In this document: one piece after another, positions 19,884 through 29,328 of the stretch
How positions within the stretch are numbered: the stretch's first letter is position 1
How the letters are laid out: the number at the start of each line of letters is the position of its first letter
DNA from: Streptomyces sp. NBC_00193
Lineage (GTDB): Bacteria > Actinomycetota > Actinomycetes > Streptomycetales > Streptomycetaceae
Length of the DNA: 64,000 bases
NCBI RefSeq assembly: GCF_026342735.1
Contig: NZ_JAPEMM010000001.1
Coordinates: 5,084,001-5,148,000, forward strand
Reading direction: 5' to 3'
Notes under the pieces: model-generated
The model's database searches: none
Told to the model about the DNA's origin: nothing
What the model saw: the letters and a program-made list of their open reading frames with translations, nothing else
Translations under genes and position numbers: made by a program

Positions 19884-21428
19884 ATGAGCACGGATAGCAG
19901 CACCGGCGGCGGCGCACCCCAGGTCCAGCGGCTGAAAGCCAATTCGGTGGGCCTGGTCGGTGTCGTCTTCATGGCCGTGGCCACCGCCGCTCCCATCACC
20001 GCGATGACCGGCAACCTGCCCATCGCCGTCGGCTTCGGCAACGGCATCGGCGCGCCCGCCGGCTACCTCTTCGCGACCGCCGTCCTGACCGTCTTCGCCG
20101 TGGGCTACGTCGCCATGGCCAAGCGGATCACCGCCGCCGGCGCCTTCTACGGGTACATCTCGCACGGCCTCGGCCGGATCGCCGGCATGGCCTCCGGCAT
20201 GCTCGCGGTCCTTGCCTACATCGTCTTCGAGGCATCGATCGTCGGCGTCTTCTCCTACTTCACCAAGACCACCGTCCACGACCAGCTCGGCATAGATCTG
20301 CCCTGGATCGTCTACGCGGTCGCCATGCTCGCCATCACCGCCGCCCTGGCGCACTTCGACATCAACCTCACGGCCAAGGCGCTGGGCGTGATGCTCATCG
20401 CCGAGATCGCCGTCCTCTTCGCCGTCGCCACCGCCGTCCTGATCGCCGGCGGCGGACCGGACGGGATCCCGCTGGAGCCCGTCAACCCGAAGAACGCCTT
20501 CACCGGAACCTCCGCCGGACTCGGCCTCTTCTTCGCCTTCTGGTCCTGGGTCGGCTTCGAGTCCACCGCCATGTACGGCGAGGAGTCCAAGAACCCGAAG
20601 AAGGTCATCCCCAAGGCCACCCTCATCTCCGTCGTCGGCGTCGGCCTCTTCTACATCTACGTCTCCTGGATGACCATCGCCGGCAACGGCCTCGCCAAGT
20701 CCGTGGAGCTCTCCGCCTCCGCGAGCCCGCTCGACCTGTTCTTCGCCCCCACCCAGACCTTCATCGGCGCCTGGGCCGTCGACGCCTTCCAGTGGCTGCT
20801 GCTCACCGGCTCCTTCGCCTGCGGCATGGCCTTCCACCAGTGCGCCGCCCGCTACCTGTACGCCATCGGCCGCGAGGGCTTCCTGTACCCGGGCCTGGGC
20901 CGTACGCACGCCAAGCACGGCTCCCCGTACATCTCCTCCATGGTGCAGACGGGCATCGCCACCGGCCTGGTCGCGCTGTTCTGGCTGACCGGGCAGGACC
21001 CGTACATCCACCTGTACACGCTGCTCGCGATCCTCGGCACCATGGCGATCCTCATCGTCCAGACCCTGTGCTCCTTCGCGGTAATCGGCTACTTCCGCAA
21101 GAACCACCCCGAGGACCGGCACTGGTTCCGCACCTTCACCGCCCCGCTGGTCGGCGGCATCGCCATGGCCGCCGTGGTCGTCCTGCTGCTGGTCAACATG
21201 AAGACGGCGGCCGGGCTGGCCGCCGACTCGTTCTTCTTCACGCTCATCCCGTGGATCGTCGGGCTCGTCTTCTTCGGCGGGCTGGGCCTCGGCCTGTGGC
21301 TGAAGTTCAAGGCCCCGGACCGCTACGAGATCATCGGCCGCGTCGTCCTGGAGGACGCCGCCGAGCGCACCGACGAGAGCACCGACGGCACCACCGGTGC
21401 CTCCGCCCCCTCCGCCGCGAACGTCTGA
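19884..21428 (+). CDS. APC-superfamily amino acid/amine permease
   Basis: A 514-residue membrane protein with about 12 hydrophobic helices. The N-terminus is typical of APC carriers (LKANSVGLVGVVFMAVATAAPITAMTGNLPIAVGFGNG). Helix 6-7 markers include FFAFWSWVGFESTAMYGEESKNPKKVIPKAT. The hydrophilic C-terminal tail is Thr/Ala rich. The substrate is probably an amino acid or polyamine, given the amine oxidase 15 nt downstream and the divergent PucR gene. A GAGGAG ribosome site precedes ATG 19884. Confidence 0.88.
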   Translation: MSTDSSTGGGAPQVQRLKANSVGLVGVVFMAVATAAPITAMTGNLPIAVGFGNGIGAPAGYLFATAVLTVFAVGYVAMAKRITAAGAFYGYISHGLGRIAGMASGMLAVLAYIVFEASIVGVFSYFTKTTVHDQLGIDLPWIVYAVAMLAITAALAHFDINLTAKALGVMLIAEIAVLFAVATAVLIAGGGPDGIPLEPVNPKNAFTGTSAGLGLFFAFWSWVGFESTAMYGEESKNPKKVIPKATLISVVGVGLFYIYVSWMTIAGNGLAKSVELSASASPLDLFFAPTQTFIGAWAVDAFQWLLLTGSFACGMAFHQCAARYLYAIGREGFLYPGLGRTHAKHGSPYISSMVQTGIATGLVALFWLTGQDPYIHLYTLLAILGTMAILIVQTLCSFAVIGYFRKNHPEDRHWFRTFTAPLVGGIAMAAVVVLLLVNMKTAAGLAADSFFFTLIPWIVGLVFFGGLGLGLWLKFKAPDRYEIIGRVVLEDAAERTDESTDGTTGASAPSAANV

Positions 21429-21443
21429 GAAGGAGCCACCGCC

Positions 21444-23081
21444 ATGGCCCGTACGCCACTGATGCACGCGCTCCGCCGGCTCGCCGCCGAGCACGCGGCC
21501 GCCCGACAGCTCGGCCTGCCCGTCGCCGAGGTGCGCGGCTCCACCCGCCGCCAGCTCCTCGGCCGTGCCGCCGCCCTCGGCCTCGGCACCGCCCTGGCCT
21601 CCGCCGCGGTCGCCCCGGCGGGCGCCCACGCGGTGGAGACCGTCGCCGACAAGAAGCCCGTCGCCCCCGCCCGCGTCGCCATCGTGGGCGCCGGCATCTC
21701 GGGGCTGACCGCCGCCCTCACCCTCAAGGACGCGGGCGTTCCCTTCACCCTCTACGAGGCCGACCCGAGCCGCGTCGGCGGCCGGATGTGGACCCAGCGC
21801 TCCCTGTGGGCCTACGGACAGACCTCCGAGATCGGCGGCGAGCTGATCGACACCAGCCACAAGAAGATCCTGGAGCTGTGCCGCCGCTTCAACCTCCAGA
21901 CCGAGGACTTCCTCGGCGGCGGCCCCAACGGGGCGGAGGAGGTCCTCTGGTTCAACGGGACCTACTACCCGCGCGAGCAAGCCGACGAGGACTTCAACGC
22001 CGTCTACCAGGCCCTGCGCCGCGACCTCCAGGAGGCCGGCGAGGTCTCCTGGAACTCCTCGACCCCCGCGGGCACCGTCCTCGACAACATGACCCTGTAC
22101 GAGTGGATCGAGACCCGGATCCCCGGCGGGCACGGCTCGCAGCTCGGCCGCTTCATCGACGTGGCGTACAACGTCGAGTACGGGGCCGACACCCACCAGC
22201 AGTCCGCCCTCGCGCTGGTCCTGCTGATGGGCTACCAGCCCAACCCGGGCAACTTCAACGTCTGGGGCCTGTCCAACGAGCGCTACCACATCACGGGCGG
22301 CAACGACCAGCTGCCGAACGCCATCGCCCAGGCCCTGCCCGCCGGTTCGACCGTCATGGGCCGCGAGCTGGTCGCCGTGCGCGTCTCCGCCGACGGCACC
22401 CAGACCCTGACCTTCAACGACGCGGGCGCCACCCGGACGGTCGTCGCCGACCACACCATCCTGTGCCTGCCGCTGCCGATCCTCCAGCGGATCGACATCA
22501 CCGGCGCCGGCTTCGACCCGCGGATGAAGAACCTCCTGCGCGACGCCCGCATGGGCTACTGCACCAAGCTCAACATGCAGTTCACCAGCCGCCCCTGGCG
22601 CGGCACCGGCCCCTGGCCGGGGGTCTCCGCCGGCGACTGCTTCACCGACAGCGAGGTCCAGCAGACCTGGGACACCACCAAGGTCCAGCCGGGCAACGGC
22701 GGCATCCTGCTCCAGTACGGCGGCGGCACCCTGGCCGGATCGCTCACCCCGGCGACCCCCTTCGCCACCGACTCCGACCCCTACGTACGCGCCCTCGCGG
22801 GCCGGATGCTCACCGGGATCGACGCCTTCTTCCCCGGCACCAAGGCGGCCTGGACCGGCAAGGCGCAGCTGTCGGCCTGGCACCGCAACCCGTACGCGCT
22901 CGGCGCGTACTCGTACTGGCCGACCGGCTACCTGCACCAGTACGCCAAGTACGAGGGCACCGCGCAGGGCCGGATCCACATCGGCGGAGAGCACTGCAGC
23001 TACGACTTCCAGGGGTTCATGGAAGGCGGGGCGACCGAGGGGGAGCGGGCGGCGAAGGAGGTGATCACCGCCCTCACGTAA
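21444..23081 (+). CDS. Tat-exported flavin monoamine oxidase
   Basis: A 545-residue flavin amine oxidase. A twin-arginine signal (STRRQLLGRAAALGLG, about residues 33-48) is preceded by an unusually long charged N-terminus. The FAD Rossmann motif VAIVGAGISGLTAALTLKDAG begins near 81, followed by YEADPSRVGGRMWT. The C-terminal FAD clasp is IHIGGEHCSYDFQGFMEGGATEGERAAKEV. The family oxidises primary amines or L-amino acids to aldehyde or keto acid, ammonia and peroxide. Ribosome site GAAGGAGCC. It ends 6 nt before the convergent oxidoreductase gene and is probably cotranscribed with the permease. Confidence 0.9.
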   Translation: MARTPLMHALRRLAAEHAAARQLGLPVAEVRGSTRRQLLGRAAALGLGTALASAAVAPAGAHAVETVADKKPVAPARVAIVGAGISGLTAALTLKDAGVPFTLYEADPSRVGGRMWTQRSLWAYGQTSEIGGELIDTSHKKILELCRRFNLQTEDFLGGGPNGAEEVLWFNGTYYPREQADEDFNAVYQALRRDLQEAGEVSWNSSTPAGTVLDNMTLYEWIETRIPGGHGSQLGRFIDVAYNVEYGADTHQQSALALVLLMGYQPNPGNFNVWGLSNERYHITGGNDQLPNAIAQALPAGSTVMGRELVAVRVSADGTQTLTFNDAGATRTVVADHTILCLPLPILQRIDITGAGFDPRMKNLLRDARMGYCTKLNMQFTSRPWRGTGPWPGVSAGDCFTDSEVQQTWDTTKVQPGNGGILLQYGGGTLAGSLTPATPFATDSDPYVRALAGRMLTGIDAFFPGTKAAWTGKAQLSAWHRNPYALGAYSYWPTGYLHQYAKYEGTAQGRIHIGGEHCSYDFQGFMEGGATEGERAAKEVITALT

Positions 23082-23087
23082 CCGGTC

Positions 23088-24470
23088 CTACGACGGCTCG
23101 ATGTTGTGGTTGAAGCGGAAGACGTTGTCCGGGTCGTACTCCCGCTTCAGCCGGCCCAGCCGCCGCATGTTCTCGGGTCCGAGGCCGGCGACCACCCGGT
23201 CCCCGCCCTCGTCCCCGGTGAAGTTGAGGTAGACCGCGCCGGTGCTCCACGGCCGGACGTCGGCGCGGACGTCCTTGACCCACTGGCGGACCCGGTCGTC
23301 GTCGGCCGGGTCCTCCCAGGCACCGAACGGGTGCACCGCCCAGGGCGCGTCGCGGAACGGCACCGGATAGTCGGCCGGGCCCTCGGCGATCGCGCCGCCC
23401 TGGGGCCACACCACGTGCTGGGTGCCGCTCGGCACCGGCATGGAGTCCGCGCGGGCGCAGAACACGTCCACGAACGCGTCGGGCACACCGGTCAGGTACT
23501 CCGCCGACCAGTAGTTCCGCAGGCCCGGCGGATCGTCGAGCATGCACTGCAGGTCCGCGTAGGGGATGTCCGTCACCATCTCCGCCTCGTGCGGGATCGC
23601 CAGCAGCGGCGCGATGAGGCGGCGCAGCTCCTCCACGGGCCCCGCGTACGTGACCAGCGCGCCCGCCAGCAGCAGGCCGACCAGGTGCGGCGGGACGAAC
23701 TCCTCGGGCGGTCCGGTCATGTAGATCGCGCCGCCGCCGGCCTCGCGCGGCCCGTCCTCCATGACGTCCCGGTACGTACGGACCACCTCGGGCCCGTGCT
23801 CGGGCAGGTACAGCAGGAACGCGACGGACATGGCGGGCAGTTCGTGCAGCCGCAGCGTCAGCGAGGTCGCGACGCCGAAGTTCCCGCCGCCGCCGTGCAG
23901 CCCCCAGAACAGCTCGGGGTGGTCCTCCTCCGTCGCCGTCAGCATCTCCCCGTCGGCCGTGACCAGGTCCACGGCGAGCAGGTTGTCCACCGCCAGGCCG
24001 AACTTGCGGTCCAGCCACCCGGTGCCGCCGCCCAGCACGAAGCCGCCGACCCCGGTGGTGGAGACGCGGCCGCCGGTGGTCGCCAGCCCGTACCGCTCGC
24101 AGGCCCGGTCCAGATGGCTCATCGTGGCCCCGCCCTCGACGCGGACGGCCGAGGCCCCGGGGTGGACCGTCACCCCCTGCATCCGGCGCAGGTCCACGAC
24201 CACGCCGCCGTCGTTCAGGGACATCCCGGCCACGCTGTGCCCGCCGCCGCGCACCGCGATCGGCAGGTCGAGCCGCCGTGCGAAGCGCACGGCGGTCACC
24301 ACGTCCACCGGACTCTCGCACTGCGCGATGACGGCCGGCCGGCGGTCGATCATCCCGTTGTAGAGGGTGCGGGCCTCGTCGTACCCCGGATCCTCCGGGA
24401 CCAGGACGGCGCCGGACAGGTCCTCGCGGAGCTCGGCAAGTGCCGTGCCCGCCTTCGAGAGGGGAGCCAT
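23088..24470 (-). CDS. FAD-binding oxidoreductase, berberine-bridge-enzyme type
   Basis: A 460-residue flavoprotein. The PCMH-type FAD domain includes VRFARRLDLPIAVRGGGHSVAGMSLNDGGVVVDLRRM, where the His in GGGHS is the usual covalent FAD ligand. GGFVLGGGTGWLDRKFGLAVDNL lacks the Cys needed for a second covalent bond. The C-terminal BBE segment is VYLNFTGDEGGDRV... and KREYDPDNVFRFNHNI. There is no signal peptide. Substrates of such actinobacterial enzymes are mostly unknown (sugars, antibiotics intermediates). It reads toward the amine oxidase and is monocistronic. Confidence 0.9.
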   Translation of the reverse strand: MAPLSKAGTALAELREDLSGAVLVPEDPGYDEARTLYNGMIDRRPAVIAQCESPVDVVTAVRFARRLDLPIAVRGGGHSVAGMSLNDGGVVVDLRRMQGVTVHPGASAVRVEGGATMSHLDRACERYGLATTGGRVSTTGVGGFVLGGGTGWLDRKFGLAVDNLLAVDLVTADGEMLTATEEDHPELFWGLHGGGGNFGVATSLTLRLHELPAMSVAFLLYLPEHGPEVVRTYRDVMEDGPREAGGGAIYMTGPPEEFVPPHLVGLLLAGALVTYAGPVEELRRLIAPLLAIPHEAEMVTDIPYADLQCMLDDPPGLRNYWSAEYLTGVPDAFVDVFCARADSMPVPSGTQHVVWPQGGAIAEGPADYPVPFRDAPWAVHPFGAWEDPADDDRVRQWVKDVRADVRPWSTGAVYLNFTGDEGGDRVVAGLGPENMRRLGRLKREYDPDNVFRFNHNIEPS

Positions 24471-24530
24471 GGCTACCCCCTTCCGGGAGATGCGGAAGGT
24501 GCGGAAAGGCCTACGACCCCTCCAGGTTAG

Positions 24531-26336
24531 TCAGCCCCCGTACGCCCCGCTCGCCGTCAGCCGCAGGGCCGTGTCGATCAGTGGGACGTGACTGAAGGCC
24601 TGCGGGAAGTTGCCCACCTGGCGCTGGAGCTTCGGATCCCATTCCTCGGCCAGCAGGCCCAGGTCGTTGCGGAGCGCGAGCAGCTTCTCGAAGAGGCGCC
24701 GGGCCTCGTCGACCCGGCCGATCATCGCCAGGTCGTCCGCCATCCAGAACGAGCACGCCAGGAAGGCCCCCTCGTCGCCCTGCAGGCCGTCCACGCCCGC
24801 CTCCTCGCCCGAGGTCGGGTAGCGCAGGATGAAGCCGTCGGGGGTCGACAGCTCGCGCTGGATCGCCTCGATCGTGCCGATCACCCGCTTGTCGTCCGGC
24901 GGCAGGAAGCCCATCTGCGGGATCAGCAGGAGGGAAGCGTCCAGCTCCTTGGACCCGTAGGACTGCGTGAAGGTGTTGCGTTCCTTGTCGTAGCCCTTCT
25001 CGCAGACGTCCTGGTGGATCTCGTCGCGCAACTCGCGCCACCGCTCCAGCGGCCCGTCCGCGTCCCCGCTCTCGATCAGCTTGATCGTGCGGTCCACGGC
25101 CACCCACGCCATCACCTTCGAGTGCACGAAGTGGCGGCGCGGGCCGCGCACCTCCCAGATGCCCTCGTCGGGCTGGTCCCAGTGGGTCTCCAGGTAGCGG
25201 ATCAGTTTCAGCTGGAGCAGCGAGGCGTAGTCGTTGCGCGCCAGGCCGGTCATGTGGCCCAGGTGCAGGGCCTCGGTGACCTCCCCGTACACGTCGAGCT
25301 GGAGCTGGCCCGCGGCGCCGTTGCCGACCCGGACCGGCCGGGAGTTCTCGTACCCCGGCAGCCAGTCGAGTTCGGTCTCGCCGAGCTCCCGCTCGCCCGC
25401 GATCCCGTACATGATCTGCAGGTTCTCCGGGTCGCCGGCCACCGCCCGCAGCAGCCACTCGCGCCAGGCGCGGGCCTCCTCGCGGTAGCCGGTGCGCAGC
25501 AGCGAGGACAGGGTGATGGCGGCGTCGCGCAGCCAGGTGTAGCGGTAGTCCCAGTTGCGGACCCCGCCGATCTCCTCCGGGAGGGAGGTGGTGGGCGCGG
25601 CGACGATCCCGCCCGTGGGGGCGTACGTGAGCGCCTTGAGGGTGATCAGCGAGCGGATCACCGCCTCCCGGTAGGGGCCGTGGTACGTGCACTGCTCGAC
25701 CCAGTCCCGCCAGAACTCGGTGGTGGCCTCCAGGGCCTCCTCGGCCTCCGGCGGCTGCGGCGGCTCCTTGTGGGAGGGCTGCCAGCTGATGCAGAAGGCC
25801 ATCCGGTCGCCCGGCCCGACGGTGAAGTCGGAGTACGTGGTCAGGTCCTTGCCGTACGTCTGCGCCTCGGTGTCCAGCCAGACCGAGTCGGGGCCCGCCA
25901 CGGCCACGGTGCGGTCGTCGACCCGGTGCACCCAGGGCACCACCCGGCCGTAGCTGAAGCGCATGCGCAGGGCCGAGCGCATGGGAACGCGCCCGCTGAT
26001 GCCCTCCACGATGCGGATGATCTGCGGTGCGTGGTTCTCGCGGGGCGGCATGAAGTCGATCACGCGGACCGTGCCGCGCGGGGTGTCCCACTCGGACTCC
26101 AGGACCAGCGAATCACCGCGGTAGCGGCGCCGGGTGGCACGCGGGGCCTCGGCGCCGGCCGGGCACGCCGGGCCGATCCGCCAGAACCCGTGTTCCTCGG
26201 TGCCGAGAATGCTCGCGAAGACGGCATGGGAATCGAAGCGTGGCAGGCACAACCAGTCCACCGCCCCGTCCCGGCAGACCAATGCCGCGGTCTGCATGTC
26301 GCCGATCAGTGCGTAATCCTCGATGCGCCCGGACAC
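24531..26336 (-). CDS. Glycoside hydrolase family 15 protein (glucoamylase/trehalase type)
   Basis: A 601-residue GH15 enzyme. The N-terminal beta domain starts RIEDYALIGDMQTAALVCRDGAVDWLCLPRFDSHAVFASILG. The catalytic domain shows IGGVRNWDYRYTWLRDAAITLSSLL and the general acid in DEGIWEVRGPRRHFVHSKVMAWVA near residue 396. There is no secretion signal, so it acts in the cytosol; actinobacterial members include trehalases and glucoamylases. GTG 26336 is preferred because GGAGA lies 7 nt before it and it matches the family N-terminus; longer in-frame reading to 26519 looks non-coding. A 60-nt gap separates it from the flavoprotein gene downstream. Confidence 0.9.
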   Translation of the reverse strand: MSGRIEDYALIGDMQTAALVCRDGAVDWLCLPRFDSHAVFASILGTEEHGFWRIGPACPAGAEAPRATRRRYRGDSLVLESEWDTPRGTVRVIDFMPPRENHAPQIIRIVEGISGRVPMRSALRMRFSYGRVVPWVHRVDDRTVAVAGPDSVWLDTEAQTYGKDLTTYSDFTVGPGDRMAFCISWQPSHKEPPQPPEAEEALEATTEFWRDWVEQCTYHGPYREAVIRSLITLKALTYAPTGGIVAAPTTSLPEEIGGVRNWDYRYTWLRDAAITLSSLLRTGYREEARAWREWLLRAVAGDPENLQIMYGIAGERELGETELDWLPGYENSRPVRVGNGAAGQLQLDVYGEVTEALHLGHMTGLARNDYASLLQLKLIRYLETHWDQPDEGIWEVRGPRRHFVHSKVMAWVAVDRTIKLIESGDADGPLERWRELRDEIHQDVCEKGYDKERNTFTQSYGSKELDASLLLIPQMGFLPPDDKRVIGTIEAIQRELSTPDGFILRYPTSGEEAGVDGLQGDEGAFLACSFWMADDLAMIGRVDEARRLFEKLLALRNDLGLLAEEWDPKLQRQVGNFPQAFSHVPLIDTALRLTASGAYGG

Positions 26337-26807
26337 GTTGCATCTCCAGTCGAACAGCCACGTCCGCCCCGAAGGGCGCTTGCATTGCGCGATGCCGCGG
26401 ATTCTCCGGTGATGTGGATGGCCGCGTCCAGCCCATGATTCCGGAACCGGACGGGTTACGCCGTTCGCGGGGCCGCTCGGCGGGGATGTGATCGAGATCC
26501 GAGCAGGACAAGACGGCACCCTAGTGATCCCCGTCAGCTCGGCAACAATGAGGTTCGGCCGAACGGGTGAGGGGCGCCGACGGCGCCGTGACGGACCGCG
26601 CGCAGACCCCCGAGGACGCCCCCGCCGCGTGGCCGGAGGCGGACCGGCCCGGGCGCTGATAGGCTGGTATCCCGTGGACCGGTGGTCTGCCTGTGCGAAT
26701 CAGGAGCCCCGAAACCGCAGCTTCGGCGCCCCCTGAGACCTTCCGGTTCGATGGTGGCCGGCGCCGGACGCACCTCACCTCGCGACCACGGGAGCCCCCT
26801 CTTGGCG
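26337..26807. other. Divergent intergenic region upstream of the GH15 gene and pyrG
   Basis: About 470 nt without a convincing gene. It should hold the promoters of both neighbours. TGATAGGCT at 26657-26665 looks like an extended -10 element for pyrG, giving a leader of about 135 nt. Inside the leader CCGAA and TTCGG near 26711-26730 can pair. No attenuator with a T-run and no pyrimidine-tract leader like that of Bacillus pyrG was seen. Confidence 0.5.
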
Positions 26808-28460
<1,653 letters not shown>

Positions 28461-28479
28461 TCGTACGGCACATACCGTA

Positions 28480-28515
28480 GACAGCCGGGGTACGGAGATC
28501 CGTACCCCGGCTGTC
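28480..28515 (+). terminator. pyrG terminator hairpin
   Basis: Arms GACAGCCGGGGTACGG and CCGTACCCCGGCTGTC form a perfect stem of 16 bp with a tiny loop. There is no T-run, as is common for streptomycete terminators. It lies 20 nt after pyrG and 25 nt before the Nudix gene. Confidence 0.85.
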
Positions 28516-28539
28516 GCGCGTTGTGGAGGGCTTCGGGGC

Positions 28540-29172
28540 ATGGAGATCAAGGACACGTCGGAATCCTGGGAGACGGTGTCGACCCAGCGGCCGTTCCAGG
28601 GCGCGAAGACGGCGGTGGCTTCCGACGAGGTGCGGATGCCGGACGGGTCCGTGGCCCGCCGCGACTACCAGGTGCACCCCGGGTCGGTGTGCGTGCTCGC
28701 CCTGGACGACGCGGGACGGGTGCTGGTGCTGAGCCAGTACCGCCACCCGGTGCGGCGCCGGCTGTGGGAGCTCCCGGCGGGGCTCCTGGACGTGGTGGGG
28801 GAGAACCCGCTGCACGGGGCGCAGCGCGAGCTGTACGAGGAGGCGCACGTCAAGGCCGAGGACTGGCGGGTGCTCGCCGACTTCTACGCGTCCCCCGGCG
28901 GCTCGGACGAGGCCACCCGGATCTTCCTCGCGCGCGGCGTCTCGGAGGCGGACGGCGAACGCTACGCGGAGTCCGGCTCGGAGGAGGCGGACATGGAGGT
29001 GGCGTGGGTGCCGCTGCCCGAGCTGGTACGGGGCGTCCTGGCGGGCGAGCTGGGCAACCCCGGGCTCGTCACCGGAGCCCTGGCCCTCTCGGCGGCCCTG
29101 GCCGCCGACCCGCCCCTGACCTCCCTCCGCCCGGCGGACGCCCCGTGGCAGGCCCGCCCGTACGAGGCGTAG
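28540..29172 (+). CDS. Nudix hydrolase, ADP-ribose pyrophosphatase type
   Basis: A 210-residue Nudix enzyme. It has QYRHPVRRRLWELPAGLLDVVGE followed by the Nudix helix HGAQRELYEEAHV. The architecture fits ADP-ribose pyrophosphatases, which split ADP-ribose to AMP and ribose 5-phosphate. In the Nudix box REUxEExGU the glycine is replaced by His (EEAHV), while the metal-binding REL-EE residues are intact. The pyrG-nudix neighbourhood is standard in streptomycetes. The weak upstream ribosome site and the hairpin before it suggest its own promoter or read-through. Confidence 0.88.
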   Translation: MEIKDTSESWETVSTQRPFQGAKTAVASDEVRMPDGSVARRDYQVHPGSVCVLALDDAGRVLVLSQYRHPVRRRLWELPAGLLDVVGENPLHGAQRELYEEAHVKAEDWRVLADFYASPGGSDEATRIFLARGVSEADGERYAESGSEEADMEVAWVPLPELVRGVLAGELGNPGLVTGALALSAALAADPPLTSLRPADAPWQARPYEA

Positions 29173-29184
29173 CCGATGTGTGAC

Positions 29185-29220
29185 TTTCCGCCGTGCCGTG
29201 TGAGCGGCACGTCGGAAAAA
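29185..29220 (+). terminator. Hairpin after the Nudix gene
   Basis: Imperfect arms TTTCCGCCGTGCCG and CGGCACGTCGGAAA, with one mismatch and a TGTGAG loop, are followed by A residues. It lies 12 nt after the Nudix stop. Confidence 0.7.
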
Positions 29221-29328
29221 CTGCCCATCCGCTGATCCGATCGGGCGATTTGTCCGCCGCGCTCCACCCTGTCCGTCGCTCTGCGTGAACTACGCTCGCA
29301 ATCCGAAGGCAGCGAGAGGAGCGGATCC

